Both the position numbers and the translations under genes were made by a program. Under the pieces are notes generated by a model. That model saw only the letters and a list, made by a program, of their open reading frames with translations. It did no database searches and was not told the DNA's origin. DNA of 64,000 nt from positions 806,001-870,000 of the forward strand of contig NZ_CP009552.1 in assembly GCF_000789255.1 (NCBI RefSeq). The letters are read 5' to 3'. Shown here piece after piece: positions 7,643 to 15,691 of the stretch. Numbering within the stretch: position 1 is the stretch's first letter; every line of letters starts with the position of its first letter. The DNA comes from Geoglobus acetivorans (GTDB lineage Archaea > Halobacteriota > Archaeoglobi > Archaeoglobales > Archaeoglobaceae).

Positions 7643-9031
7643 TTAAACCTCGACTGGCTCATACAGTACTTTCTCAGACTCGCCCCATGCGTCATCAAGC
7701 TCACCGATAATATCAACAATCCTGTCCACAGCTCGAAGTATCTTTTCTCGCGTTTGATCGTCATCGATTAGTGTTTCTGCATACCCACGAATGGCAGTGA
7801 GAGGATTTCTGATCTTGTCCACCAAATGTGCCAGAACAGAAATGTTGCCGGATATGTGTGTGCTAAGTACATTTTTCGCGTTAGCATCCTCTATCGCTTT
7901 TATTGCAAATGCCAGATCTTCTGCAAGGCTTTGCAATAGCTCCTTCTCTGCATCACCGACGTTCTCCATGCACAAGTAACCATAATTTCTCTCACCATAG
8001 TTAATGCCAAAATACGTGCCCTCAGGTTCATTCCTTATTTTCGCAGAGTAATCTGCGAGAATTTCTTCGACACGTTTCATCAGCTCCTCACGATTTTTTG
8101 CCCTTGCTATCGCCTCATGAACCCTTATAATTGTCCTCAATAGTTTTCCTAGCCTCAGATACTCGGTAATATCAACAGAAATTACCAAGCAGAGTCTTTC
8201 TCCTCCCATTTCCACAGGAATTACCTGGTTGAAAAAGTATTTTCCATCTCTGCTGTCTTTGAAAGAGACCACTGTATTCTCCTCGATAACTTTTCTCACC
8301 ATCTGCATTCTCCGTTCGGCAACATCTCTGGGCAGAACATCATGGACGGATTTTCCGACGGGATTTGTGCCAAGGCTTTTTATCATTGACGGATTTACTT
8401 CAATGAATACGCCATCCTTGTTCAATATCGCAATGAGATCTGGCGAATTCTCAAATACTTTCCTGAATTTTTCCTCACTTTCACGCAATTTTTCATCCTT
8501 CTTTTTCCTTTCAGTTATATCCCTGAAGATGAGCAGGATGGCAGGTTTCCCTCTGAAATTTACAAGGCTGGGGTTCGCCTCCACCCACAACTCGCCCCCA
8601 TCGGGCATGATGAGCGGTACCTCGACCGAATCCACTTCTTCACCACGCAGAACCTTTTTAATCCCGTTCTCGATAAATGCACGATAGTCGGGATGTATGC
8701 GATCCATAATCGTATTTTTCAAATCCTTTGAGTCGAGAAATTCCTTTGCTTTTGGATTGGCATACAGTATCTGATCGTTATTGTAGATAATTATTGGATC
8801 GGGACTCTGATTCACGATCAACTCGAATAACTCGAAATCCGAGAGTATTTCTGCAATTCTATCGGCAGTGTTGGGGTCTGCCGGATCTATCCTGTTGCCC
8901 AAAACCACAACAAATTTGCTGTGCATTTTAGCTTCCTTCAAGAGCGTTTCGTCAAAATCTCCTGCAGGGATTACCGCAATATCGCAATCCCGAATATCGT
9001 CGGGATTCCTTATTACCATTATGCTCATCAC
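7643..9031 (-). CDS. two-PAS sensor with a degenerate histidine-kinase core and no ATPase domain
   Basis: 462 residues, no membrane helix, so a cytosolic sensor. A short N-terminal receiver-like part (residues 1-70) precedes PAS1 (FELIVNQSPDPIIIYNND to about 175, ending RDITERKKK), PAS2 (RKVFENSPDLIAILNKDGV to about 295, ending VDITEYL), a GAF-like or coiled region and then an HisKA-like helix (LAHLVDKIRNPLTAIRGYAE) near the C-terminus. In true kinases this box reads S-H-E-L-R; here the His position is Asp. No HATPase domain follows before the stop. It therefore cannot autophosphorylate in the usual way and may signal by binding. The neighbouring KaiC and receiver genes suggest a common circuit. 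Confidence 0.85.
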   Translation of the reverse strand: MMSIMVIRNPDDIRDCDIAVIPAGDFDETLLKEAKMHSKFVVVLGNRIDPADPNTADRIAEILSDFELFELIVNQSPDPIIIYNNDQILYANPKAKEFLDSKDLKNTIMDRIHPDYRAFIENGIKKVLRGEEVDSVEVPLIMPDGGELWVEANPSLVNFRGKPAILLIFRDITERKKKDEKLRESEEKFRKVFENSPDLIAILNKDGVFIEVNPSMIKSLGTNPVGKSVHDVLPRDVAERRMQMVRKVIEENTVVSFKDSRDGKYFFNQVIPVEMGGERLCLVISVDITEYLRLGKLLRTIIRVHEAIARAKNREELMKRVEEILADYSAKIRNEPEGTYFGINYGERNYGYLCMENVGDAEKELLQSLAEDLAFAIKAIEDANAKNVLSTHISGNISVLAHLVDKIRNPLTAIRGYAETLIDDDQTREKILRAVDRIVDIIGELDDAWGESEKVLYEPVEV

Positions 9032-9115
9032 ATCAATTTATGACTTTTAATTATTTAAAATTTACCAGAAAGAGAACAACCCACCACCTTAAGACACACC
9101 AAGTACAACAAACAC

Positions 9116-9404
9116 ATGGCAAAACTAATAATGCCGAGTCGGGAAGACACACAGGAGTGTTTTGTCAAAATTTTCCTAGGGAGAGGTAAGAAGAGAAGAT
9201 CATGCCATCGCCGTTGATACGAGAAAGCCTGCACTAAAGAACAACGTCGGGAGAGTGAACGGCAAATACAAGCTCGACTTAGAGCAGATAAGGGTCGATA
9301 TGGGAGAAGAGTCTGCAATGGAGTTGTGGGAACTGCTGATGCATTTGCTGCCGGAGAAAAAGGTCAGAAAGGCTATAAAGGAGTATGCTGAGAGGTGTCT
9401 GTAA
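9116..9404 (+). pseudogene. frameshifted small gene
   Basis: An ATG frame from 9116 (MAKLIMPSREDTQECF...) and a second frame ending at 9404 (...MELWELLMHLLPEKKV...AERCL) join into one coherent protein of about 96 residues if a single frame change is allowed near 9190-9207, in an AG-rich stretch. Each half alone is truncated: the first hits TGA soon after the junction, the second has TAG just upstream of it. I do not recognise the family. It may be a decayed gene or a sequencing error. Confidence 0.5.
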
Positions 9405-9514
9405 GAAATTTCGAGAATTATTATAGTCTTCTATTTTTTTCAGTGGTCTGTGAGTAAATAAGGTAACGCCCAATAAATTCTGAAGAACAGAAATGAAAAT
9501 TGAAAGTTCGAAAA

Positions 9515-9790
9515 TTATTCAAAGAACGCATCGTAACCCTCACTCCTGTGAAATATCCTTTCAACATAAATCGTTTTGCTATCCCAATCAACCCAAAAAA
9601 CAATCCTGTATTCTCCAACTCTCAACCGGAATAATGGAGGTTCCTTTGTTCCGACCAGCTTTTTAACATCATGGGAAAAAGGATTGTTAGCAAACAAACG
9701 TAGTTTATGCTTTATTCTTTCTTTACTCTGGTTATCAAGCTTTTCAAGCGATTTTAAGGCTTTTTTGCTCAGTTTAACTTTAAATATCAT
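9515..9790 (-). CDS. RelE/ParE-type toxin
   Basis: 91 residues of the RelE/ParE superfamily, toxins that usually cut mRNA on the ribosome or block gyrase. Seen: N-terminal SKKALKSLEKL helix, the LVGTKEPPLFRLRVGEYRIVFWV core, and the basic C-terminal VERIFHRSEGYDAFF segment with Arg, His and Tyr typical of RelE catalytic tails. It overlaps the end of the zinc-ribbon gene by 11 bases, the usual antitoxin-toxin order. Last gene of a four-gene operon starting near 10823. Confidence 0.85.
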   Translation of the reverse strand: MIFKVKLSKKALKSLEKLDNQSKERIKHKLRLFANNPFSHDVKKLVGTKEPPLFRLRVGEYRIVFWVDWDSKTIYVERIFHRSEGYDAFFE

Positions 9791-10016
9791 CGAGATCTAC
9801 GTAATCTTTTTCGGGATCAGACTTTTTGATGTCTTCGTAAATTTCGTCTATTATTTTGTCGTACTTTTTTCTGAGTTCATTTTTAAGATCTCTTCCACAC
9901 ATCTGGCAGAATTTAGCATACCATGGATTAACGTGTCCGCAGTCACACTTTATACCTCTCACAGGAGATGCAAGTCTCGGATTCTTTTTCGAGATATCAA
10001 ATACTAACTCAACCAT
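9780..10016 (-). CDS. zinc-ribbon protein in the antitoxin position
   Basis: 78 residues from the ATG at 10016, which has GAGGAGG about seven bases upstream; ATG 10022 is too close to that site. A zinc ribbon (CDCGHVNPWYAKFCQMCG) is followed by basic helices and a very acidic C-terminus (SDPEKDYVDLDDI). Antitoxins of RelE family toxins often neutralise with an acidic tail, so I infer that this is the antitoxin, with the ribbon replacing the usual RHH or AbrB DNA-binding part. It overlaps both neighbours by a few bases. Confidence 0.65.
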   Translation of the reverse strand: MVELVFDISKKNPRLASPVRGIKCDCGHVNPWYAKFCQMCGRDLKNELRKKYDKIIDEIYEDIKKSDPEKDYVDLDDI

Positions 10017-10467
10017 CTTCATCCTCCTCAATATATGTTCCACACTCACTGCAATATTTAGCTGTCGGTGGATTCGGGAAACTGCATTTTTTACAAACCT
10101 TTGGGGGTATTATTGCAGAAGAAAGGTCCTTCTTTATTTCCATAACTGCAGCGGTTTTGGCCTCTTCAAGAATTTTACTTGCCATTCCTTTGAAGACGTC
10201 CTCAAACATTCCATGAAAGATCTCAAACATCACTTCTCCAAGAGCTGCCACTAAGACGAATGACGGCAGAGTGCTTTTAAAAATGCCATCTTCTACAGTA
10301 ATCGTCATGGTGTCGGACTCGAGAGGATAGGGAGAAGTTCTCTTCCAGATTTCATTTGCCTTCTGGAACACCCTCTCAACAAAAAAACTTCCAAACTGGT
10401 GTTCTTCATCCATCCTTCTCCAAAAGTGTTCCCAAATTTTTTGGATCCTTTCGTCTTCGGATGACAT
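10009..10467 (-). CDS. unknown protein with C-terminal zinc ribbon
   Basis: 152 residues. A helical N-terminal part (IQKIWEHFWRRMDEEHQFG, FVLVAALGEVMFEIFHGMFE) is followed by a C-terminal zinc ribbon (CKKCSFPNPPTAKYCSECG) and acidic end EEDEDG. The ribbon resembles that of the next gene, so the two may be partly paralogous. It is second in the operon that ends with the RelE toxin. Function not known. Confidence 0.65.
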   Translation of the reverse strand: MSSEDERIQKIWEHFWRRMDEEHQFGSFFVERVFQKANEIWKRTSPYPLESDTMTITVEDGIFKSTLPSFVLVAALGEVMFEIFHGMFEDVFKGMASKILEEAKTAAVMEIKKDLSSAIIPPKVCKKCSFPNPPTAKYCSECGTYIEEDEDG

Positions 10468-10469
10468 TT

Positions 10470-10823
10470 TTATTCCTCCTCCAGCGGCTCATTTATGAAC
10501 TCCCCAGCGTCCTCAGGAAGGCTCACCTTTCTGTGATAATCCTCAAACTCTTTTTCCATCTGCTCGATAAGAGAGACGATTTTCTGGCCGAGTGGGGTGA
10601 GTTTATAGGCTTTTGAACCTGTTGGTGTGTCTCTGAGGATGGTCGCCTCAACTAAACCAAGATCAATAAGTGCTACTGTGCTTTCGTGCAAGTATCTCTT
10701 GTTGATCCACTTCTCCAACTCACTCCAGCGTTTTGGTCCCGATTTAAGTAGAAACAACATAGTCAAGATCGGTTTTTTGTTGATTTTCCTGAATATTAAC
10801 CCGTCTACATCTTTCACCAACAT
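10470..10823 (-). CDS. winged-helix regulator heading the toxin operon
   Basis: 117 residues with a winged-helix DNA-binding domain (KPILTMLFLLKSGPKRWSEL, then recognition helix and wing VEATILRDTPTGSKAYKLT) and a C-terminal helix (IVSLIEQMEKEFEDY) likely for dimerisation, similar to HxlR/PadR/MarR types. Two bases separate it from the next gene. It probably represses its own operon. The upstream region is AT-rich with TATA-like sequence near 10850. Confidence 0.78.
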   Translation of the reverse strand: MLVKDVDGLIFRKINKKPILTMLFLLKSGPKRWSELEKWINKRYLHESTVALIDLGLVEATILRDTPTGSKAYKLTPLGQKIVSLIEQMEKEFEDYHRKVSLPEDAGEFINEPLEEE

Positions 10824-11028
10824 CCTTTACATTTTTACAAATTTAACTTATAGTTTGCTAAATTAAAAACATTGTTTGTAATAAAGTAAAAAAGCAGAAA
10901 GGCATGACAGAACCAAGTTATCTGAATGCAGAGAAATCATGAAATGCTGGAGCTGCAGATAAACCGATGGAAATCTCGCACCGCAAACGCACTTCATGCC
11001 GGCTTATAAAGCATTCTGGAAAACCATG

Positions 11029-11043
11029 ACGCCGGGGCTGGGA
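11029..11043. repeat. left attachment site (attL) of the integrated element
   Basis: ACGCCGGGGCTGGGA, an exact 15-bp copy in the same orientation of the sequence at 40397-40411, which is the last 13 bases of the tRNA-Ser gene plus two flanking bases. Sequence on both sides differs. Nearly identical position logic to archaeal tRNA-targeted integrations, where one end keeps a truncated tRNA tail. Confidence 0.8.
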
Positions 11044-11128
11044 TGCTCGACTATAAGTTCTAATCCTTTCCATCATGACTTAAACCCTGGCGTCCACCTT
11101 CATATTGTTTTCTGTCATATACATAAAC

Positions 11129-11326
11129 ATGACCCGGGACAGGGATGTGAGAATCGAGAAGATGCACAGGGAGAAGCAGGAGAGGATAGCGAGGCAGGTT
11201 GCCCTGAGGGAGGCGAGGGAGACCGTGGCACTCTCGGCGGCGATCCAGTTCAAGGATCCCGAGGTCGTGGCGGAGAAGGTCGTGAAGATCGCGGAGAGGT
11301 ACCTCACGTGGATCAGGGGGGATTAG
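11129..11326 (+). CDS. small charged helical protein, unknown
   Basis: 65 residues from ATG 11129 (MTRDRDVRIEKMHREKQ...), predicted helical and rich in Arg, Glu and Lys. An in-frame ATG at 11105 would add a hydrophobic MFSVIYIN that fits the protein poorly. First gene inside the left att site; GC-rich with AGG codons like the small-gene operon at 18.7-21.8 kb. It is followed immediately by the next gene. No family recognised. Confidence 0.55.
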   Translation: MTRDRDVRIEKMHREKQERIARQVALREARETVALSAAIQFKDPEVVAEKVVKIAERYLTWIRGD

Positions 11327-11327
11327 T

Positions 11328-11612
11328 TTGGAGCTGCTGGGGGCCGAGGAGCCGAGGCACGTCATCATCAGGGTCAATGAGAAGGGGAAGGACACCGAGA
11401 ACATCCCGTTCCTGATGCGCTTCGACATGGCCAAGCTGATCAGCGAGAACAGGCTGAGCATCAAAAGGACTGGTGAGCACTACTACCTGATCATCGACAG
11501 GTTCGAGGTGGGGTTGCCGCTCTCCGCACTGAAGGAGGTCGTAGGACTTGCTCTTGCGATGATGCCGCAGGATGAGGCCAAAAAAGTGGTGGAGGAGTGG
11601 GTTAATTTTTAA
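11328..11612 (+). CDS. unknown small protein
   Basis: 94 residues from a TTG start one base after the previous stop, suggesting coupling. Mixed alpha/beta pattern (RHVIIRVNEKG, YYLIIDRFEVGLPL, a C-terminal helix ALAMMPQDEAKKVVEEW). GC-rich element codon use. Its stop converges with the membrane gene on the other strand, overlapping by four bases. No family recognised. Confidence 0.55.
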   Translation: MELLGAEEPRHVIIRVNEKGKDTENIPFLMRFDMAKLISENRLSIKRTGEHYYLIIDRFEVGLPLSALKEVVGLALAMMPQDEAKKVVEEWVNF

Positions 11613-11821
11613 CCTCTTTTTGCCGCTGCCAGAAGAATTACGGCAATAAAGCCCAGTATCGCAAGCAATATCAGATACCAACCGTATCCAGTCATGCTAA
11701 ACATGGGCTGGTGTTGGGAAGTCTGAGCCACCTCTGCATCCATCACTGGCCCCAGAAATAAAACGAGGATCAGCCCTGCTATAAAAAATAATACCAGAAT
11801 CGCCAAACCATTCTGGCTCAT
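11609..11821 (-). CDS. small two-TM membrane protein
   Basis: 70 residues from the ATG at 11821, with GGAGG about seven bases upstream and an ATGA overlap with the preceding surface-protein gene. Two TM helices (LAILVLFFIAGLILVLFLG and WYLILLAILGFIAVILLAAA) separated by a short polar loop. The coupling implies a job with the surface protein, perhaps anchoring or export. Confidence 0.65.
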   Translation of the reverse strand: MSQNGLAILVLFFIAGLILVLFLGPVMDAEVAQTSQHQPMFSMTGYGWYLILLAILGFIAVILLAAAKRG

Positions 11822-13929
11822 CTCATCCACCTCCTCAATCCAACAGCCCCAACAAGTCCAGCAAGCCCGAGAACAACCTCAAACCCGGGAGTCTCACTCA
11901 CCCCAACCTTTATCTGCACGCCGTCCTCCGCCTTCTGGCCTCCTGCTTCAACGATTACCTTCGCCTCGTAGGTCAGGGGCGGGATGTCCGCAGGCAGGGT
12001 GTAGCTGAACTCCTCCTCTATAGGCGGGTTCTCGAGTATCACGTCCGGCAGCTCGTACTCCTTCTTGAAGCCCGCCGCCGAGAGGACGATCTTCACGTCT
12101 GCCTTGCCCCTCCAGTCCTTCGGCTCCCAGTCCACCCTGAGCCTCAGGTTTATGGTGTCCCCGGGGTTTGCCGTGATGCTGTCCGGGGAGATCTCGAGGG
12201 TCAGGGCCTGCAGGGGTGCTGGGGTTTCGGATGGGGCAGGTGTCGGTGTTCCTGAGGGCTCTGGGGTCTCATGCGGTTCAGGGCTTTCGTGGGGTTCTGG
12301 GGTCTCGTGCAATTCTGGAGTTTTGGATTCCTCTCCTTTCAGTTCTGTGGCGACGTTCTTTATCAGGTTGAACGTCTTGACCACTTCCTCGGCCTGATCC
12401 GACGGAATTGTCAGGTCGTTTTCGATGCTTCCTCTGTATCTCTCAAACACAACAAGGGCTGGAACTGACGGAAGGCGCTCATCGATAGCGTTCGCCGATA
12501 TTACGACGCCCTTGAGAGTGTACTTCGCGTCAACACTCACGCGTTTGTCTACGCTCCCGTAGTTCTGCTGGAATCCGGTGGTGCCGAATCCGATGATCGC
12601 CGAGTCTGGGGGGAGGTTGAATATTGCCATCGGCTCGAAGTACGCGTCCACTGGCGAGCCTGCGGCCGGTGGGAAAACAGCAGCCAGCGTGTCCTTGATG
12701 CTTATGTCGGTGGCCGCAGAGTAAATATCCTGTATCTCAACGACCCTTCCATTGTAATAACCAGGATTCGCTGTCAGATCGCTGAGGGCCACTCTTTCTG
12801 CAGGGATGTCCACCCTCTCAATCAGCAGAACGATGCCCCTTTCGGAAATGAATTCCCCAAGCTCATCCGGGAAGATCACCTTTACCAGGCTTGCGGGAAT
12901 AGTGAGGGCAGTTATTTCTGCGTTAACCGCCTTCCAGTATGCCTGAGTTGATGATCCCACCCCACTGATATTTTCTTCAAACCTGAAGGTCGAAACGCCA
13001 GAAAACTTCGTGATCTCCTCAACGGTCTCCCTGTCTGGCTCTTTAATCAGCTCCTCTCCAAACTCCTTGATTCTTTCCGCAAATTGTCCGAAGTCAACCG
13101 GGAGTGTGCTGATCGATCCGATGCAGACGGGTTTGCCGAAGGACTCTATCTCAAAGGCGACCTCCCTGAACGGCCCGTTTACGACTATCTCCTTGCCGGC
13201 ATAACTGGACGGGTTGGCCACGAGGTCGCTCACGTCAACAGCTTCCGGGGTCAATTCACGAATTTCCGTGACTTCAAACATCGTCCAGACCATCCCTTCA
13301 AACTCCACCGTCGCATCGAGGCTGTATCCTTCGATCTCATAATAACCGCTCTTTTTCAGGTTCAGGTCTCCGTAGAGGATCATGTAGTGACGCCCATCGG
13401 TGAAGAAAGCGAGGGGCTCGATCGGCTTTTTGTCCAGGGCCTCCTCTATCAGGTCTGGAATTTCGCTGTTTTCTTCAAGCTGAGAAAGAGTATATTCAAA
13501 CACCTCTGAGAGAATGTTCCGTTTAAAGACCAGGCCCCTGTAAATTTCAGTTTCCGGTGTCGGTTCCTGGGTCGGAGACTCGGTCGGTGTGATGACAGGC
13601 GTCGAAACATCTTCCACCGAGATGCTGATGTCGAGGGCAGGAGTGTAGCCGAACTTGGTCGCCCCTATTACGTAAACGCCCGGGGAGTCGAAGACGTAGT
13701 CCACAACTCCGTTTTCGTCCGTAACGCCTATTTCCGCCCCGTTAACATATACTGTAACGCCCTCGACAGGATCACCGCTCAGGGTCTCGACGACCCTGAT
13801 CTCGACCTCCTCACCCACAGAGGCGCTCGATGGGGCTTCGATTTTGAGGACTCCGAGAGCGTGTGCCGGCTGTATCGCTACGAGCAACAGGGCGAAAAGC
13901 AGGCCGAGAATATGATTTTTCGGATTCAT
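11818..13929 (-). CDS. large secreted surface protein with PGF-CTERM anchor
   Basis: 703 residues. Signal peptide (LLFALLLVAIQPAHA), then a PEGA/carboxypeptidase-regulatory-like beta domain (residues about 25-105, GVTVYVNGAEIGVTDENG), a Pro/Thr/Glu linker, and two related OB-like segments starting SDLVANPSSYAGKEIVV and SDLTANPGYYNGRVVEI. A second linker near 545-585 repeats short P-E-P-H/S-E-T units. The C-terminus PGFEVVLGLAGLVGAVGL followed by RRW is a PGF-CTERM signal, cut and lipid-anchored by archaeosortase A in known archaea. It is a cell-surface or envelope protein; its presence inside the element suggests cargo or surface modification. Confidence 0.85.
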   Translation of the reverse strand: MNPKNHILGLLFALLLVAIQPAHALGVLKIEAPSSASVGEEVEIRVVETLSGDPVEGVTVYVNGAEIGVTDENGVVDYVFDSPGVYVIGATKFGYTPALDISISVEDVSTPVITPTESPTQEPTPETEIYRGLVFKRNILSEVFEYTLSQLEENSEIPDLIEEALDKKPIEPLAFFTDGRHYMILYGDLNLKKSGYYEIEGYSLDATVEFEGMVWTMFEVTEIRELTPEAVDVSDLVANPSSYAGKEIVVNGPFREVAFEIESFGKPVCIGSISTLPVDFGQFAERIKEFGEELIKEPDRETVEEITKFSGVSTFRFEENISGVGSSTQAYWKAVNAEITALTIPASLVKVIFPDELGEFISERGIVLLIERVDIPAERVALSDLTANPGYYNGRVVEIQDIYSAATDISIKDTLAAVFPPAAGSPVDAYFEPMAIFNLPPDSAIIGFGTTGFQQNYGSVDKRVSVDAKYTLKGVVISANAIDERLPSVPALVVFERYRGSIENDLTIPSDQAEEVVKTFNLIKNVATELKGEESKTPELHETPEPHESPEPHETPEPSGTPTPAPSETPAPLQALTLEISPDSITANPGDTINLRLRVDWEPKDWRGKADVKIVLSAAGFKKEYELPDVILENPPIEEEFSYTLPADIPPLTYEAKVIVEAGGQKAEDGVQIKVGVSETPGFEVVLGLAGLVGAVGLRRWMR

Positions 13930-13971
13930 GTAGAGACATTTTGAAGGTCTTACTTAAGATTTGCCAAAATA

Positions 13972-14973
13972 CTAAAAAGAAGTTTCAACTATACCTTCCA
14001 ATACTTTAGAGATGTCTTCAGCCTCCATCAATTTCTTAAAAGTATCTTCTACTCCAACCCAACATTCTTTGCCGTCCTCGTGAGTGTGCTTCAGAAGATT
14101 TACCCTCTCAAGCTGTACTAAATACCTCGGCAATTTTAGCACTTTAATTTTTGCTTGGCTGGGCACGTATTCTTTCTCAAATAGTGACTTTATTACTGAA
14201 AATTCCATCGGGATGAGTTCACCCGATTCAACAGAGATCTCGTAAATTTTGCGGGTTATTACTAAATACGGCCCCAACACTATCCTGATGGTATCTATGT
14301 ATTCATAACCAACCTCGAAAAAGTGAGCCAATGCGTTCTTCAGTACATCCTCATGTGATTCAAATCTACTTTCGAGTTCTATAAGAATGTTGCCCGGTAG
14401 GACTGTGTCATCTACAATCTCTACGAGACCCGCTTCAGACAAAATTCTAAGAATTTCCATGTACTTTATTCTCTCGTCATCAGGAAGCGGATCTATTTGC
14501 TCATAGATGTTTATTTTGTCGAGTAACATTACAGCTGATATTATATCCTCAACAGGGGTGTGGATGTGCTCCGATAGCGGTAGACTTGCAAATTTTTGTG
14601 CCTCCACCCTGACAAGAATCTTATCTACCGTTGCTGAAATCTCTTCAAGCTTTCGTCTTACGGCTTTTTTTAAATCAACTACATGAGTTCTCTGAAGAAC
14701 AGTTCCATTAAAAGCATCAATAACGATTTGTCCGACATTACCTAAATTTTTAAAGCGGATTTTTCTGGCTCTTGCTGTTACAGGGTCTGCTATTAAAACA
14801 GGATGAAACACTTTTATCGGAACGATATAAACTTGTCTGCTGACGTTATCAATTTTCGTTCTTGTCAGCTCTGGCTCACCAGGTGATGGGATTGTCCCAA
14901 TCTGTTCCCTAATAACATCTCTTGCTATATTCCGAATTTGTTCTGGAGACAGTGGCCTTGCAATCATATCCAT
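13972..14973 (-). CDS. unknown protein paired with a C39-like peptidase
   Basis: About 333 residues from ATG 14973; a TTG at 14979 overlapping the previous stop is an alternative. No signal peptide or TM helix. N-terminal beta-rich part (QVYIVPIKVFHPVLIADPVTA), a central helical segment and a C-terminal winged-helix-like stretch (IKVLKLPRYLVQLERVNLLK). Coupled to the peptidase gene. AT-rich compared with neighbouring GC-rich element genes, so probably separately acquired. No family recognised. Confidence 0.6.
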   Translation of the reverse strand: MDMIARPLSPEQIRNIARDVIREQIGTIPSPGEPELTRTKIDNVSRQVYIVPIKVFHPVLIADPVTARARKIRFKNLGNVGQIVIDAFNGTVLQRTHVVDLKKAVRRKLEEISATVDKILVRVEAQKFASLPLSEHIHTPVEDIISAVMLLDKINIYEQIDPLPDDERIKYMEILRILSEAGLVEIVDDTVLPGNILIELESRFESHEDVLKNALAHFFEVGYEYIDTIRIVLGPYLVITRKIYEISVESGELIPMEFSVIKSLFEKEYVPSQAKIKVLKLPRYLVQLERVNLLKHTHEDGKECWVGVEDTFKKLMEAEDISKVLEGIVETSF

Positions 14974-14975
14974 AA

Positions 14976-15575
14976 TCAATCCTCTCCCTCTTCTTTAGTA
15001 AAATTGTCAAGTTTGGTATTTTTAGTTTTCCTTATCCGAGGGATAAGCATCCTGTACCCTTCTATTTCCCATGCTTCCATGAATTTCCCAAGATCGTAAA
15101 TGAAATACTCACCCATCCATGGGTTGTTGGTGATGATTTTTGTATCTGTTCTCCCAAGGAAAACAGTAGCATGCGCGGGACCTTCATTAGACGTCTGGTA
15201 ATACATGGCGTTAAAAATCAAAATTGGGGGTTTCCCCTCTTGAAAACACTCGTCCAGCTTATTGAGATCGCCCCTATACATCAAGAATTCCAGTGGATCC
15301 GTTTCTTCGTTTAATTTCTTTATCATAGTGGTTGAAAGAACAGTGCCCCTCTCAGGGTCTGAATTCATTATTTTCGCCAATTTCTCTGGGTCCAATTTTG
15401 GTATATTCAGCTTAGGATTTTCAGTTCTTTTAAAAAATTCGATCACCATGCTGACAGAATACGGCAAGCATAACATCTGAGGAGGCTGCTGGATAAATGG
15501 AACATTTAAAATCGCTAGGGTTTCCCCATTAATCTCAATTTCAGCAAATTTGGGATGTATAGTCAGTTTATCCAA
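14976..15575 (-). CDS. C39-like papain-fold cysteine peptidase
   Basis: 199 residues resembling the C39/BtrH-like papain fold. Candidate catalytic Cys in PPQMLCLPYSVSMVIEFF near residue 36, His in GPAHATVFLGR near 135 and Asn/Asp in ITNNPWMGEYFIYDL near 150. No signal peptide or ABC exporter part, so cytosolic. C39 family members cut Gly-Gly leader peptides or act in toxin systems. The coupled 333-residue partner may be the substrate or a regulator. Downstream context suggests an accessory two-gene module. Confidence 0.65.
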   Translation of the reverse strand: MDKLTIHPKFAEIEINGETLAILNVPFIQQPPQMLCLPYSVSMVIEFFKRTENPKLNIPKLDPEKLAKIMNSDPERGTVLSTTMIKKLNEETDPLEFLMYRGDLNKLDECFQEGKPPILIFNAMYYQTSNEGPAHATVFLGRTDTKIITNNPWMGEYFIYDLGKFMEAWEIEGYRMLIPRIRKTKNTKLDNFTKEEGED

Positions 15576-15599
15576 TAGCTAACCCTCCTCTCCTCTATA

Positions 15600-15680
15600 C
15601 AAATACTTTTCAGCCTCCCTCTCAAACTTCTCCTCTTCTGAAACACCTTCCTTTTAAACTTTCTCTATCTCTTCGAGGTT
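15600..15680 (-). pseudogene. decayed copy of the 3' end of the winged-helix regulator at 18208-18570
   Basis: On the minus strand these bases encode LEEIEKV, stop, KEGVSEEEKFEREAEKYL, closely matching the C-terminus of the intact regulator (EEIERVYKSGVSEDEKFEREAEELL). The Tyr codon is replaced by TAA. Only the last 27 or so codons remain, so it is a remnant of duplication or of recombination within the element. Confidence 0.7.
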
Positions 15681-15691
15681 AAAGATGTTCT

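Noticed and set aside
9055-9318. Minus-strand open frame over the frameshifted gene
   Set aside because: Composition is unnatural (Ser/Leu/Arg/Cys-rich) and the plus strand explains the bases better.
12200-12330. CRISPR-like short repeats in the surface-protein gene
   Set aside because: They encode Pro/Glu/His/Thr linker units in frame, irregular in length, no spacers.
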